Shown here: piece by piece, positions 45,307 through 56,263 of the stretch
How positions within the stretch are numbered: the stretch's first letter is position 1
Layout: every line of letters starts with the position of its first letter
From: Tetragonia tetragonoides
Taxonomy: Eukaryota > Streptophyta > Magnoliopsida > Caryophyllales > Aizoaceae
DNA: 64,000 nt
Direction of reading: 5' to 3'
Assembly: GCA_038025085.1 (NCBI GenBank)
Contig: CM076154.1
Span: 29,442,501 to 29,506,500, forward strand
Made by a program: the position numbers and the translations under genes
Notes under the pieces: generated by a model
Told to the model about the DNA's origin: nothing
Seen by the model: the letters and a program-made list of their open reading frames with translations, nothing else
The model's database searches: none

Positions 45307-47979
45307 ATGGCTCCCAAATTGGCGAAGAAGAGGAGTAGAAGGGTCGAGATCCGGGAGGAGGTTGAAGAAATTAATATCTTCACCAAAGCTTTTCCTTCCC
45401 ATGTCAAGCCTTCCAAGAGGAAGCCTAATGTGGCTTTTCCTCAAGATAGGTACACACGGTCGGATAGGAAGCCCGACATCATTTGGGATCGGTCGGAGTT
45501 GCTCTTTCGACCGAGGACTCACTTGAGCTCCCGTGCTTCCAAGTTTGTGGTAAGCCTCAAACCTTGAATTCATAGTTTTATGCATTGAATTTTAGTTTAT
45601 ATGCTTTGCCTTGAGTAGAATTGTGTAGAAATTGTATGCAATTGTCAAGTTTGTAGCGCATGTGATCTTGCGCGGCTTGAACGAACTTAGAAACATGCTT
45701 AGGATTTGAACACTTGGTTGAATGTGAACCTAAGAGGTTGCGAATTTGATCATAGGAATCCGATGGGAATTTGAAGCCCCATGGTAATTATGGTTCTTCG
45801 GTGAGACTTTTTAAGGTCTTGCCCAAGGAGGTGCAAAGTGCGGTTTTGGGTGCGGGGTTCGGACCCCTTTTGAAAGCGGCGGACTCGGTTGAGCGAGTCA
45901 AAAGGTGCATTGTCCGCTTGTCTTTGGAGCGTTTTTGGGATACTACCAACACGTTCCATTTCCCTAATGGGGAGATGATGATCACTCCATCGGAGTTTGC
46001 TCTGTTGACTGGGGTGCCTTGCGTGGGTACGCCCATTGTGTATGACGTTTCTATTTGGAAACGTAAGAGTGAGATGGTGGAGTTGTTCGGCCCTTAGGGA
46101 AATACCTGGGGTCACCATTATCGTCCCTATAGCGAGCTCTACGCTGCTTTGACTGATGCGAGGTACAAGAGGACTACCTCGGTGGAGCAGAAGGCGAGGA
46201 AGTTTATCGCCTATCTCCTTGCCACCACCATCTTTGGTGACAAGGGAGAGCGTATCCATGCTATTTACCTCCCTAGCTTGTTGGATTGGGAGAGGGTGAG
46301 AGAGTACAACTGGGGGGGTTGCCGGGCTACGCCAACCTCTTGAGGTGCATGCGGTTTGCCTGCCGCGTGAATGATAAGGGATACAAGCAGTCGACTCTTC
46401 CTCCCGTGAGCATGTGCGGTTTTTGGAAGGCCTTGCAGGTGCATTTTGCTTTTGTATTCATTTGATGATTTGCATGATTTAAGTGTATGGTGCTTAATTT
46501 CATGTTTTGATGTAGCCTTGGTTTTTTGAGCATTTCCCGGACATGGCGCCTACGGGTTGGGAGTTGGATTTCCCGGTTTGCAGGACGTGGCGTCATAGGG
46601 GTCCTGCGCCCTTTTCGACTCTCCAGCAGTATCGGGAGGCTCTCTTGCACCTAGATTGGCACAAGGTAACGCAGTTTTGCTTTTTTTTACATGGATTGTA
46701 TTTCTTGGTGTGGAAATATCTTATATTGCATGTTTGTGTAGATTGACTACTTCCCTTGGGCGAAGTACCATGGGTTGGCTTCGGATGCTGTCCTTGCATC
46801 TAGGGCGATAGACCGCCAGAGGATCCTGATTGCGGGTTCGTTCTCTTTTGAGTGGTATTTGGGAGAGCGGATCTTCCGTCTTATCCTGACGTGGCTGGAC
46901 CGAGGATTCCCTTGGATCCTCCCTTGACCATGTTCTTGGTGAGGTGCTTGTCACGCGAGCAGGTTGCGGAGGCCATGGTGGGCTCGGATGTTATGCGATA
47001 TTTGAGGGAGCCTGCGGAGGACCTTGCGGGACACTACGAGCAGTTCCGTCGTGATCGCCTCATGCCTTCATTTGTGGGTTTGAAGGTAAGAACTTTATAT
47101 TTGTCATTCTATGCCTTTCTTGTTTTGTTGGTTGCTAACCCTCTTATGCTTCATAGGAGCCTCGGGTCGATGATGTTGACGTGGATGTCCTGGATATGCG
47201 GGTCCGAGGTCGGGACTATGGCAGGAAGGAGTGTTGGGGAGAGGTCCCGATGACGGAGGACCTTGATGAGGACATCCAGGGCCTTCCTCTTCCAGTTGGC
47301 CATCCAGGGGTAAATTTGTCATTTTACCAGTTGCATGTGATTTTTACCATTTTTATGCTTGTATTGACTATTCTTTGCGCAGCTTGACCGTGAGCAGACC
47401 GGGAAGGTCTTCAAGGTGATGCATGATATGAAGTCCTGGATTTCTCGAGCTCTCTCGAAGGGCACTTGCTCCAGAGCTGACTTGGATAAGGTAAACTTGA
47501 TTTGCATTTTCAAAGTTGTATGCTTTGAGAATGTGTTTTATATGCTTGGTGGGTTGCAGGTTGAGTATCGTCGACTCCTTCCTCGTCGGTCACGACAGGT
47601 GGTATTATCGGATGATGAGGTTGTGAGCTCGCCTGAGCGTAGTCCTTCTCGCGAGAGGAGCCCTCGGAGGGAGAGTCCTAGGAGAGAGAGGGAGCCTGTG
47701 CATCGGACGGACCGTCCTGGTGGGAGTAGGATGACTCAGTTTGTGGAGCCTACTCCTATGCCTATACCGATGTATCCTTCTTATCCCGGGTATGCGGGGT
47801 ATGCTCCTTATGGTGGTCTTTACCAACCCCCTATTCCTGCTCCTATGATGCCTACCATGCCTCCTCGTTCTTCTTGGGGGTATGATTCGAGTTATGCTGG
47901 ACAGGGGTGCTCGTATCTGGAGCCTGCCCGTCATTCTTCCTTTGACCCTGGCCAGCTGGCGGTCGATCTTTGGCGATGA
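45307..47979 (+). pseudogene. PMD-like cargo gene of the inner Tat element, antisense to pol
   Basis: Seven exons matching the outer copy in number: 45307-45549, 45756-46438, 46516-46665, 46742-47085, 47157-47309, 47383-47490, 47560-47979. Exon 2 carries RLSLERFWDTTNTFHFPNGE and MMITPSEFALLTGVPCVGTP, then RKFIAYLLATTIFGDKGERI; exon 3 PWFFEHFPDMAP. Exon 6 is 108 bp in both copies. Exon 7 is RS-rich (SPERSPSRERSPRRESPRRE), then P/Y/M-rich. Lesions are TAG at 46095-46097, one base lost in the G-run at 46311-46317 and one lost in exon 4 near 46880. An alternative frame at the end extends to 48064 (EDHFEVLHSDVDVGDDFYD), so the true stop may lie there. It likely encoded a nuclear PMD protein. Confidence 0.8.
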
Positions 47980-48064
47980 GCCCCGGAGGTCGGAGGATCA
48001 TTTTGAGGTGCTCCATTCAGATGTTGATGTGGGTGATGATTTTTATGACAATGTATTTGTATGA

Positions 48065-48797
48065 GATACATTCTTGAACATTTGTGTTGAACAAATATTC
48101 GGACTTCGCTTTGTAATAGATTACTGTTTTATTGGTCCCTGCATATAATTAGGCTTATGCAAATGCACAGGTAGTTAAGCAAAAGCGCAACTAATAGCCA
48201 TGTAGCAAAAAATGGTACAGCCAAAAGGTTAAAATTGGGTGTACCCTATCCCCCTTAAAAAAAATGAAAAAAGAAAGGGGTGCCAAAAATGAAATGAAAT
48301 TAATAAGTGAGAAAAAAGAAATAAGGAAATTGTGGGGTTCCCATAAATAATTAAAGAAATAATAGGAAATAGCAATAATAGAAGAAATAGGAAACTGAGC
48401 CAAATTGGAGTCCCAAACGGTTAAGGAAAGTGTCCAAAACCGGGTAGAAGAGTGTTGTCTCGAAAAAGAGATTCGGCGGCCAAAGGAGGGTGCTCAGCGG
48501 CTGACGCAAAGGAGCGGGGGTCAAAAGTGGGGCCGCCAGACTCAGCGGCTGAGCCGCGGAGGCTGGGCGGCTGGCTGCTGGGCCTTCGCTGCCATATCGT
48601 GGCCGCCGAGCCTTCGGCGGCTGCCCTATGGGCAGCTGAAGCCTATTTTTCGACGGGTTGCCTTATTTTCGTCTTTTTTCGTGCGAGCCCTATATAAGCC
48701 TTGGGTTAGTCCGGTTTTGGGACATCACCTTTTATAACTCCATAGCAATAGAGAGCTTTTTAGAGAGAGAAACCTCCAATTAATTTAGAATTCATCC
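48065..48797 (+). promoter_or_regulatory. Intergenic region and promoter between the inner cargo genes
   Basis: A/T-rich to about 48400, then a GC-rich block (48472-48640, with GGCGGCCAA, CAGCGGCTGAGCCGCGG, GGCCGCCGAGCC, TTCGGCGGCTGCC), a TATA box and a short leader to the ATG at 48798. Confidence 0.55.
48691..48698 (+). promoter_or_regulatory. TATA box of the inner DUF7745-like gene
   Basis: TATATAAG about 107 bp before the ATG and 50-220 bp after the GC-rich block. Confidence 0.65.
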
Positions 48798-50338
48798 ATG
48801 ACAAGTTTTGAAGTTAAGTTCGATAAGTGGTTGCAATCTATGACCCCTGAAGAGAGGATGAGACTTGTGCCCTTTCACTTGAATGCTTTCTTTCATCTGA
48901 AGCAAGTTCAAGTTGTCTGGAACCTTCTTGAGGTTGCGGTTGAATTTTGGGATGACAAGCTTCATGTTTTTAGATTCGGGTATAACAAATTGTCTTCTCT
49001 TCCCGAAGAGTTTGCCGCCATAATTGGGTTCCCTCATGATCAAGCCCCTGCAACTCCATGTCTTGGGGCCAATCTTGAAGGCTACTATAAAAGGTATCTT
49101 GGTTTATCCCCAACACAAGCCTCTTCAATGGCTAGAACCGGTGAGCTAGACCTTAATGGTGTGAATGACATCTTTTTCCCCAAGGTAAGGGATGATCATA
49201 ATGAGACATATTATAGGCGTGCTTTTATCTTATGTCTCTTACATAGGTACCTCTTTGTTGGTGGAAGTAATAATGGTAAAACTTGTATGCTTAGAATTGT
49301 TGAACAAATTCAAAACGATTTTATCCCTACGTCTCTTGTTTTTGGTGAAACCCTAATGTGCTTGGATCGCAAGAAACAAGAACCAACTCATGGTGGATGG
49401 ACGGGAAGCCGTCTTCTCCTTCAAGTGAGTGCTTGAATAATTGCTTTGGATATAAAGTTTGAATCTTTAATGGATACCTAACTTCTTTTTTTTTTATTTT
49501 TTTATTTTAGATATGGCTTTTGGAGCATATGTGCTTCATTGAGAGGCCGGCTAATGCGCTCAAATACCAACCAGAGCAGTTTCCTGCCCGCCAAAGGCTT
49601 TATTATGAATCCACCATTGATGAATGGCGTGGATACCTTAAAGCTTGCCCGTTGCTAAGATGGACTGTCAAGTGGTGGGGCCTAAAATCCGCAATCGGAT
49701 GCACCAAGGAGACGAGACATTATCAATTCCTTGGTCTTCAAAATTTGACTTACATATTTCCTAGCCGTATCATGCGGCAATATGGGAAACGCCAGATTAT
49801 CCCACAGAAGGATAGTGTTGCGTCTGCAACCCGGGTTTTGACTATTAGTATGGTGAGGTCATGGGAGTGTGCATGGGATCGTCACCCTAAGTGGACTATT
49901 CCTCATATCAAGGCCCCAACACCGATATCTTCAGGTTATGAAGCTTGGATGGATTGTAAGACTGCGGAAGGTCGTCGTGCATGTAGGAAATCCGAACAAG
50001 ATGATCTTCAGGCCCAATCGGTCAAGGCTAGCTTAAGGCTTTCTAACCCCAATGATCCTAAAGGGAAGGGTAAGCAAAAGGGAGTCAAGCATATGAAAAG
50101 TGTTCTTAACCCGAAGGCCAAGAAAGCATTAGCCAAGATCACTACTAAGCCGGAGGAGAAGCCCCAAATTCGGGCCAACGATCATGATGCGTCTACAAGT
50201 GATCCTCTAATGGAGGTTGAAAAAGAAGAAGAGCCCGTGGTCCGAGAGAGATGGGCTCCCAAGGAACGCGAAGTGGAAGGCCTAAAGGTTGATGAACCCA
50301 TGGAGGATGTTGTCCCTACTACCGAAGCTACGGAGTAG
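48798..50338 (+). CDS. DUF7745-like cargo protein of the inner Tat element, antisense to pol, intact
   Basis: Two exons, 48798-49424 and 49511-50338, joined by an 86-bp phase-0 GT-AG intron, give 484 codons without stops. The outer copy reads straight through at this exact point (LLFQ then IWLCEHL), which supports the intron. The domain spans most of the protein: AVEFWDDKLHVFRFGYNKL, LPEEFAAIIGFP, RAFILCLLHRYLF, WRGYLKACPLLRWTVKWW, and IMRQYGKRQIIPQ near the domain end. The tail is Lys-rich (KGKGKQKGVKHMK), then acidic. I identify it as DUF7745-like from the FW...F.FG, EEF and RQYG.RQ.IP pattern; the function is unknown. It converges on pol, with a 410-bp spacer. It is the only fully open long cargo gene here. 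Confidence 0.8.
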
Positions 50339-50567
50339 TCTATTAGGAGATACTCTTCTTGGAGCATGTCTAGCTTAGGATTGCCGTTTATTTGCTTTAA
50401 TTTCAATAAGGGTGATGTGCCCTCTTTTTTTTTATTCAGTTGGTTTTTGCCAAGTCTTGTAATGGACTTTATTATTATTTATGGAGACATGCTTATTTTA
50501 ATATTGCAACCTTGTGTTTATTATGTGCACAAATTTTAACAACTTTTGAATGCGAAATTGATGAAAG

Positions 50568-50634
50568 GGCCGGGCCCAATTGCAATTGGGTTGTCCTACG
50601 TATCCTTTTTGGGGAATCAGGTCACTCGTAGTTC
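50568..50634. other. Conserved hairpin-capable spacer between convergent cargo gene and pol
   Basis: GGGCCGGGCCC and the 16-bp palindrome CCCAATTGCAATTGGG are followed by CCTACGTATCC...CGTAGTTC (50595-50634). The second part matches 23642-23678 of the orphan fragment. The outer element lacks it because its spacer is only 86 bp. Confidence 0.5.
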
Positions 50635-50748
50635 TTATCCGTTTATTTTTTTTACATTCAATACCTTATTTTTATTTTTTTTTTTAATTTTTACGGTATT
50701 AGTTAGCCTTGTGTGGGCCTCTCGAAAGTGTTATATTGGGTGTCTTGC

Positions 50749-51387
50749 CTAAGCATAAAACCTCTTTAATTGATCCATGTTTATCCATTGACTAAATTCG
50801 ATCCTGTCTAAATCTGCCAGTCTTGCAGCGCCACCTGTTAAGATCTTTATGATGATAAACGGGCCCGACCAGTTGGGTCGAAATTTGCCTCTTGGGTCAA
50901 TGACATTGGCCCTTACTTCTTTAAGTACTAAGTCTCCAACCTTAAGGTCCCTCATTTTGAGCCTTTGGTTAAAGTGTCTAGTTAGTCTTTTCTGATAGAC
51001 TCTTACATTGTGTAAAGCTTGCAACCTTTTCTCATCCAGCAGGACTAATTGGTCATAGCGGGCTTGGACCCAATCTACTTCTGGGATTTGATTTTCAGAA
51101 ATGATCCATAGAGATGGGATCTCTAGTTCGATTGGTAATACGGCTTCCATTCCGTAAACCAGGGAGTATGGTGTTGCTCCCGTTGATGCGCGAACTCATG
51201 TCCTATAACCCCAAAGTGCGAATGGCAGCTTGTCTGGCCAGTCATGATAATTTTCAGACATTCTTTCAATGATTCTCTTGATGTTCTTGTTGGCTGCCTC
51301 TACTGCACCATTTGTTTGCGGTCTGTAGGGAGATGACTTTCGATGCTGGATCTTAAACTGGGCTAAAAGCTCAATTACTTCTTTCAT
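50749..51387 (-). pseudogene. Inner Tat integrase, C-terminal half
   Basis: Minus-strand frame: catalytic core with the Glu motif (YRPQTNGAVEAANKNIKRI), LPFALWGYRT, a TGA near 51196, then the C-terminal part (MEAVLPIELEIPSLWI, LKVGDLVLKEVR, GKFRPNWSGPFII) ending at 50749. The zinc-binding N-terminus and first catalytic Asp are lost in a deletion that joins RNase H text to the core near 51470. The second Asp lies just upstream in SDNGSHF (51390-51410), after a stop. The protein would integrate cDNA; this copy cannot. Confidence 0.88.
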
Positions 51388-51676
51388 GAAGTGTGACCCA
51401 TTATCACTGATGATTTCTTAGGGAACTCCATATCTAGCTATTATGTTATTCTTAATGAACTTGGAGCATGTAATGTCGTAGCTTTTTGGTAGTTGCTACC
51501 AAAGCTAAACATGTCTTTTCCTAGTGATGAATAGCGGGTTTCATATTCCAGAAATTTCTTGCTCACATAGTATATGGCTTTCTCTTCCTTATCCACTTCT
51601 TGGGCTAACATGGCCCCCATTGACGTTTCTGTGACCGTAAGGTAGAGGATTAGAGGCATGCCTGGAATGGGCGGTA
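51388..51676 (-). pseudogene. Inner Tat RNase H remnant
   Basis: Reads PLILYLTVTETSMGAML, then KEEKAIYYVSKKFLEYETRY, the start of the Tat RNase H. It changes abruptly within about 20 codons to integrase text, marking the deletion. Frame shifted relative to RT. Confidence 0.8.
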
Positions 51677-53236
51677 CTAGAACAGGTGGTTCGGATAAAT
51701 AGGCTTTATGTCAAAGGCCTTTTGGCATTGCTCGTCCCATTCCGTCTTTACCTCTTTTTTGAGTTTCTTGAATATGGGCTCACAAGTGATAGTTAACTTG
51801 GAGATGAACTCGCTAATGTATTGGATTCTTCCTAGGAAGCCTTTTATTTCCTTTTCCGTTTTCGGAGGCGGCATGTCCATTATGGCTTTGATCTTGGATG
51901 GATCGATTTCTATCTCTCTGGTGCTTATGACAAATCCTAGATGTTTGCCGGATGTAACTCCGAATGCGCACTTCTTGGGATTAAGCCTCATATTGTACTT
52001 CCTAAGCATGTCAAAGCACTTTTGAAGTGAGGGTACATGCCCTTCTCTGTCTTTGGACTTTATGATCATATCATCTACGTACACTTCAGCTTCTTTATGC
52101 ATCATATCATGGAGTAACGTCGTAGCTGTTCTTTGGTATGTGGATCCCGCATTCTTAAGCCCAAACGACATTACTGTATAGCAATAACTGCCCCACTGTG
52201 TGATGAAAGTGGTTTTCTCTTCGTCCTCTTTGGTCATTAGGACTTGGTTATATCCTGCGTACCCGTCCATAAATGATAGAAGGGCGTGTCCGGCTGTGTT
52301 ATCTACCAAGACGTCTATATGAGGTAAGGGAAAGTCGTCTTTTGGACTTGCTCTGTTCAGGTCCCTAAAATCTACACACATTCGGACCTGTCCGTCCATT
52401 TTTGGGACTGGGACAATGTTGGCTACCCAATCGGGGTAATTGGCCACTCTTATGAAGCCTGCCTCTAGTTGTGTCTGGACTTCCTCCTTGATCTTAAGAG
52501 CCCACTTTGGCTTCATTTTTCTTAACTTTTGTTTGACTGGTTTGCAGTCGGTATTTAGCGGAATGGTATGATGAGCAATTTTGCGGTCTATGCATGGCAT
52601 GTCCTTATAGGATCAGGCGAAAACATCCGTTTAATTCTTTAGGAGTGTTACGAATTGTTCGCGTTCATTAGATGTTAAAGACAAACCTATTTGCACGTGG
52701 CGAGGTTCATCATTAGTTGCAATGTTTATTCTCTCCGTTTCTTCGATTATTGAAGTCTTTTGCTCATGTTCGATTAGTGCTTTAATAACTTCTTTCGGCA
52801 ATTCCGTTATATTTTCTGAATTATTAGCGGAGATGCAATCCGAGTAAGCAAAATCAACGTTCATAATATTAATAGAAGCAGACAATACATCAATGAGGTC
52901 ATCACTAAGGACCTTAGCAGGAATAGACTGGGGTGGACTACCCGACACTTCTAGGATAACAGACTCAGAATCAGACTCGGACTCGGAATCAGGCTCAGAA
53001 TCAGAGATGGGCTCTCCTGTAGGAACGTTGCAGATGGTGAACTTGTACTTGGCTTCCTTGACCGGGGTCCAATTCGTCTTGTGCTTCCAAGTGTTGCGGT
53101 CTGGCCCGATTGGGGCGATCAGCTTGGTCGGGTCGAAACCTTCATTAAAAAGCACAGTAAGGGGAAGTTTGGTAGTGGTCTCGTCGTACTGACGACTCTC
53201 TTTTCCAAATAAAAGCCCAAAGTCGTTGGGTGCCAT
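51677..53236 (-). pseudogene. Inner Tat protease-RT linker and reverse transcriptase
   Basis: The linker (53236-52631) has an acidic Ser/Asp/Glu repeat (SDSEPDSESESDSES). Two in-frame stops near 52613-52633 follow, one from TGG to TGA. RT then runs 52600-51677: VPKMDGQVRMCVDFRDLNRA, HALLSFMDGYAGYNQV, FGLKNAGSTYQR, the catalytic YVDDMIIKS near 52069-52095, and MRLNPKKCAFGV. It shares its frame with the gag-protease part upstream, so the intact element would have read through as one polyprotein. Confidence 0.92.
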
Positions 53237-53260
53237 GTCATTAGCCCAATCTTTAGTGGA

Positions 53261-55522
53261 TTAGTCCTCATTGGGAGGTATGGGTGTGTCTTCACTCATG
53301 AGGAAACAGTCTTGAAATGCCTCAAAGCCTGGCATTAGAATCCCGTTGATTGTGTATGGTTCAGGGAATCCATAGTAAGGATATGGGTCGCCTTCCTGAA
53401 GGAATTTGCCATTGAGGGTAAGGGGATAATGATCCATGCTGTGTGTAACGGGTTTGTTAGCCGCACAGGCTCTTTTCTTAGCCATCACTTTTGATATGTA
53501 GGCCCTAACTTCTTGCCTTGTGGGCCTGTAGCCCAGCCCGAATAAATCATTTTTGATCTTGGTGTTCCAAGAGGCTTGAGCTACCTTGGGATGAGGGCCC
53601 AAAGTGGTGACTGGGAAGTGGCCTTGCTTTCTGAGTAAAGCATTCACATTAAGTGTGGGCTCTATTGTTTCTATGAAGGTTATCTTCTCAAAACCCCATA
53701 ACTCCTCGTCTTGCTCATTATGCTCTATCTTTAGGACTGAAGCTTTCTCAATCTGGGCTATCATAGTATCGGTGCAGACTTCCAAGGTGGATCCTACCAA
53801 AGATAGTTTTACCTTTTGATGCAGAGTTGAGGCTACAACATTTAGCCCGTGTAACCAAGGCCTTCCTAAGAGTAGGTTGAAGGTGGCCGGAATGTCGATC
53901 ACATGGAACTGGACCATTTTCTCGATGGGCCCAATATTTATATTCATCGAGAAAGTACCCAATACATTCCTTTTGGAATTATCATAGGCCCTTAGCCCTT
54001 GTACGGAATGCGCGAGGTTGTTGCAGTCTATTTTGAGGTGTTCAGCAGTCCTCAAGGGGCATACATTTCCGGCAGAGCCATTGTCGACTAAAGTCATAGG
54101 GACTTGTATCTGTTGACAGATTACAGTAAGATAAAGGGCCTTGTTGTGGTGAATACCTTCGGGTGGAAGGTCTTTGTCAGAAAAGGTGATGGGCGTGGAT
54201 GACTTTCCTTGGGTCAGGCGGTTGACTACCTCTTCAGGAGTGGCATTTGGAGAAATGGTGGTTGCGTTCAAGGCCTCTAGCACGGCCCTTCTATGAGTGA
54301 TAGAAGTGGTCAATAGTTGCCAAATGGATATGTCGGCTTTTGTTCTTTGCAGTTGCTTGAGGATATTGGTCCCATCATCTTCTTTAGCCATTTCCCTTTG
54401 GGCCGAATCCCTATTGGGGATGGCTACAGGCTCCACAGGTTGGATTTGAGGTGGATCCATATAGATGTTTTCGGGCCTGAATTGGCGTCCCGATCTTGTG
54501 AGATAGTTTAGAGCTTTATCATCTTCTTCCTTTTCATCATCGGAGATATCATACCAGGCTTTGTTATTAGCTATGTCATGGACTTGGGGAGTCAACACAT
54601 CTTCTGGATCAGTATATGCCCCATTATCTTCCTCATCACTATCCCAAAGGCCGCACACGTCCACCGTGGATCTTGGGCTTGGGTATGGTGGTATGGTCTG
54701 TCCAATAGGTGTGATCAAATAGGAGGGATCAAACCCTTCTTCTATGTCAATGGCAAAAGAATTCCCAAGGGGATTGTTGTTGTTGCTGGGCGGTGGTGCA
54801 TCTTTAGGCAATGGTATTGTGCCATTGTCAAACAAGTCTTGGATTTTATCCTTGAGGGTGTAATACTTTTCAGTGTCGTGCGCACGCCCCCTATGGTATT
54901 TGCAGAATGCGGACTCGTTCCAATATGGTGACCTTTTCTCTACAGGTGGATCGGGAGTAGGCCCAATCGGATGTAGATAATCTCCTTTGATCATCTTATC
55001 TAGAGCTTTGACATAAGTCATCCAGAGGGGAGTGTACCTTCTTGGACGCCTATCAACTATGGCGTTCACTTCATTTCCTCTACTCGTGGAGGTATGGTTG
55101 GTATTGGTGTATTTCTTATCCTTATATCCACTTGTGTTGTTATTGTAAGTGACTTTGTTCTTCCCCCTTTGGAGTTGGTCATCTTCAATGGTCATGCCCA
55201 CTTCAGTTAATTGGGCATAGGTGGTTATGGGTTGAAACTTCATGTGTTCGCAGTATTCAGATGCCAAATTCTGGACTAGCATTCGAATTTGATCCCTTTT
55301 AGATGGACGATCAATCATTTCGGCTACCTTAGTCCTCCATCTTCTCACGAAACTAGTGAACCCTTCCTTGTCACCTTGCTTGGTGATGTCCAGCTCTCTT
55401 AATGTCATGGGTGGCAAGATATTGTCAGCATATCTCTGGAGGAATAGTGTGGATAGATCTTCCCATTTTTCCAACTTTTGGGTGGGCAACCTGAACAACC
55501 AGGCCCTGACAGCAGGATCCAA
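53261..55522 (-). CDS. Inner Tat gag C-terminal part and protease
   Basis: A 753-codon open minus-strand frame. The gag domain continues (WEDLSTLFLQRYADNILPP, TSFVRRWRTKVAEMI), then the zinc-binding-like module CKYHRGRAHDTEKYYTLKD, in which Tyr replaces the last Cys. A retroviral-type aspartic protease follows with VDNGSAGNVCPL and LLGRPWLHGLNVV; Tat elements often have DNGSA in place of DTGA. The first in-frame Met is not the true start, since the N-terminal gag lies upstream in another frame (56152-55553), joined by a single frameshift near 55540. Confidence 0.88.
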   Translation of the reverse strand: MDPAVRAWLFRLPTQKLEKWEDLSTLFLQRYADNILPPMTLRELDITKQGDKEGFTSFVRRWRTKVAEMIDRPSKRDQIRMLVQNLASEYCEHMKFQPITTYAQLTEVGMTIEDDQLQRGKNKVTYNNNTSGYKDKKYTNTNHTSTSRGNEVNAIVDRRPRRYTPLWMTYVKALDKMIKGDYLHPIGPTPDPPVEKRSPYWNESAFCKYHRGRAHDTEKYYTLKDKIQDLFDNGTIPLPKDAPPPSNNNNPLGNSFAIDIEEGFDPSYLITPIGQTIPPYPSPRSTVDVCGLWDSDEEDNGAYTDPEDVLTPQVHDIANNKAWYDISDDEKEEDDKALNYLTRSGRQFRPENIYMDPPQIQPVEPVAIPNRDSAQREMAKEDDGTNILKQLQRTKADISIWQLLTTSITHRRAVLEALNATTISPNATPEEVVNRLTQGKSSTPITFSDKDLPPEGIHHNKALYLTVICQQIQVPMTLVDNGSAGNVCPLRTAEHLKIDCNNLAHSVQGLRAYDNSKRNVLGTFSMNINIGPIEKMVQFHVIDIPATFNLLLGRPWLHGLNVVASTLHQKVKLSLVGSTLEVCTDTMIAQIEKASVLKIEHNEQDEELWGFEKITFIETIEPTLNVNALLRKQGHFPVTTLGPHPKVAQASWNTKIKNDLFGLGYRPTRQEVRAYISKVMAKKRACAANKPVTHSMDHYPLTLNGKFLQEGDPYPYYGFPEPYTINGILMPGFEAFQDCFLMSEDTPIPPNED

Positions 55523-55552
55523 AGTTTGGGGAAAGAGGTGAACATACAGCTC

Positions 55553-56152
55553 TTATTCAATGCCTCTAAGGCCCAATGCAGTAGTAAAAGCCCTAATGTG
55601 ATCTTGTGGATCATCGGTTCCTTTGAATGTGGGAACTTCAGGCATGGAGAACTTATTGGGCAATTTTCCTTTGATGTGGAGAGCATAGCCTTCAGAATTG
55701 ATGATCATGTCGTTGAAGGCACGACTCTTACCTAAGACAGATTTGAGCCTGTTCAGCTTGGCTTGAAGTTCTTGCACCTCTTTAGTGGAGGGTTCGGCCT
55801 TTTCCCCATCGGGCTTGGGCTCATCATCATCTTTATTAGGGGGATCCAACTTGGCAACACGAGCTTCTATATCAGTAAATCTAGAATTCATGGCGACCAT
55901 TTGGGCTAAAAGGTCATCCATCTTCTGGTCAGCGGTTCTCTCGGCGTCTCCAGACATAGCGGACTTAGGCGAATCGGATGGTGAGGTTTGAGGTGACAGT
56001 GGCAGTGTGTGAAGGTAATCGAGCCAAACGGGGCCCACGAACTGTGCTTGTGGTGAAGGTTCGAACGATAACTTGTGGACTAACCTCTTGCTGGACTCGT
56101 CTCTCTCCCACCCCCTAGGACTAGGATCTCTACTTCTACCAATTCTGGACAT
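55553..56152 (-). pseudogene. Inner Tat gag N-terminal part
   Basis: Starts at MSRIGRSRDPSPRGWERDE (ATG 56152), a better start than upstream Mets because the text before it is hydrophobic leader sequence. Contains a heptad-like stretch (KMDDLLAQMVAMNSRFTDIE) and the beginning of the gag domain (MPEVPTFKGTDDPQDHIRAF). A frameshift near 55553 separates it from the rest. Confidence 0.85.
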
Positions 56153-56263
56153 AAAAAAGGCTCGTTTAAGAAAATAGAAAATAAATGGGAACCTCCACAT
56201 AATAATAAAAGTTTTATTTTTATAACAAATGTGGGAAGAGAATGTAGCACTAATCCTCAACAT

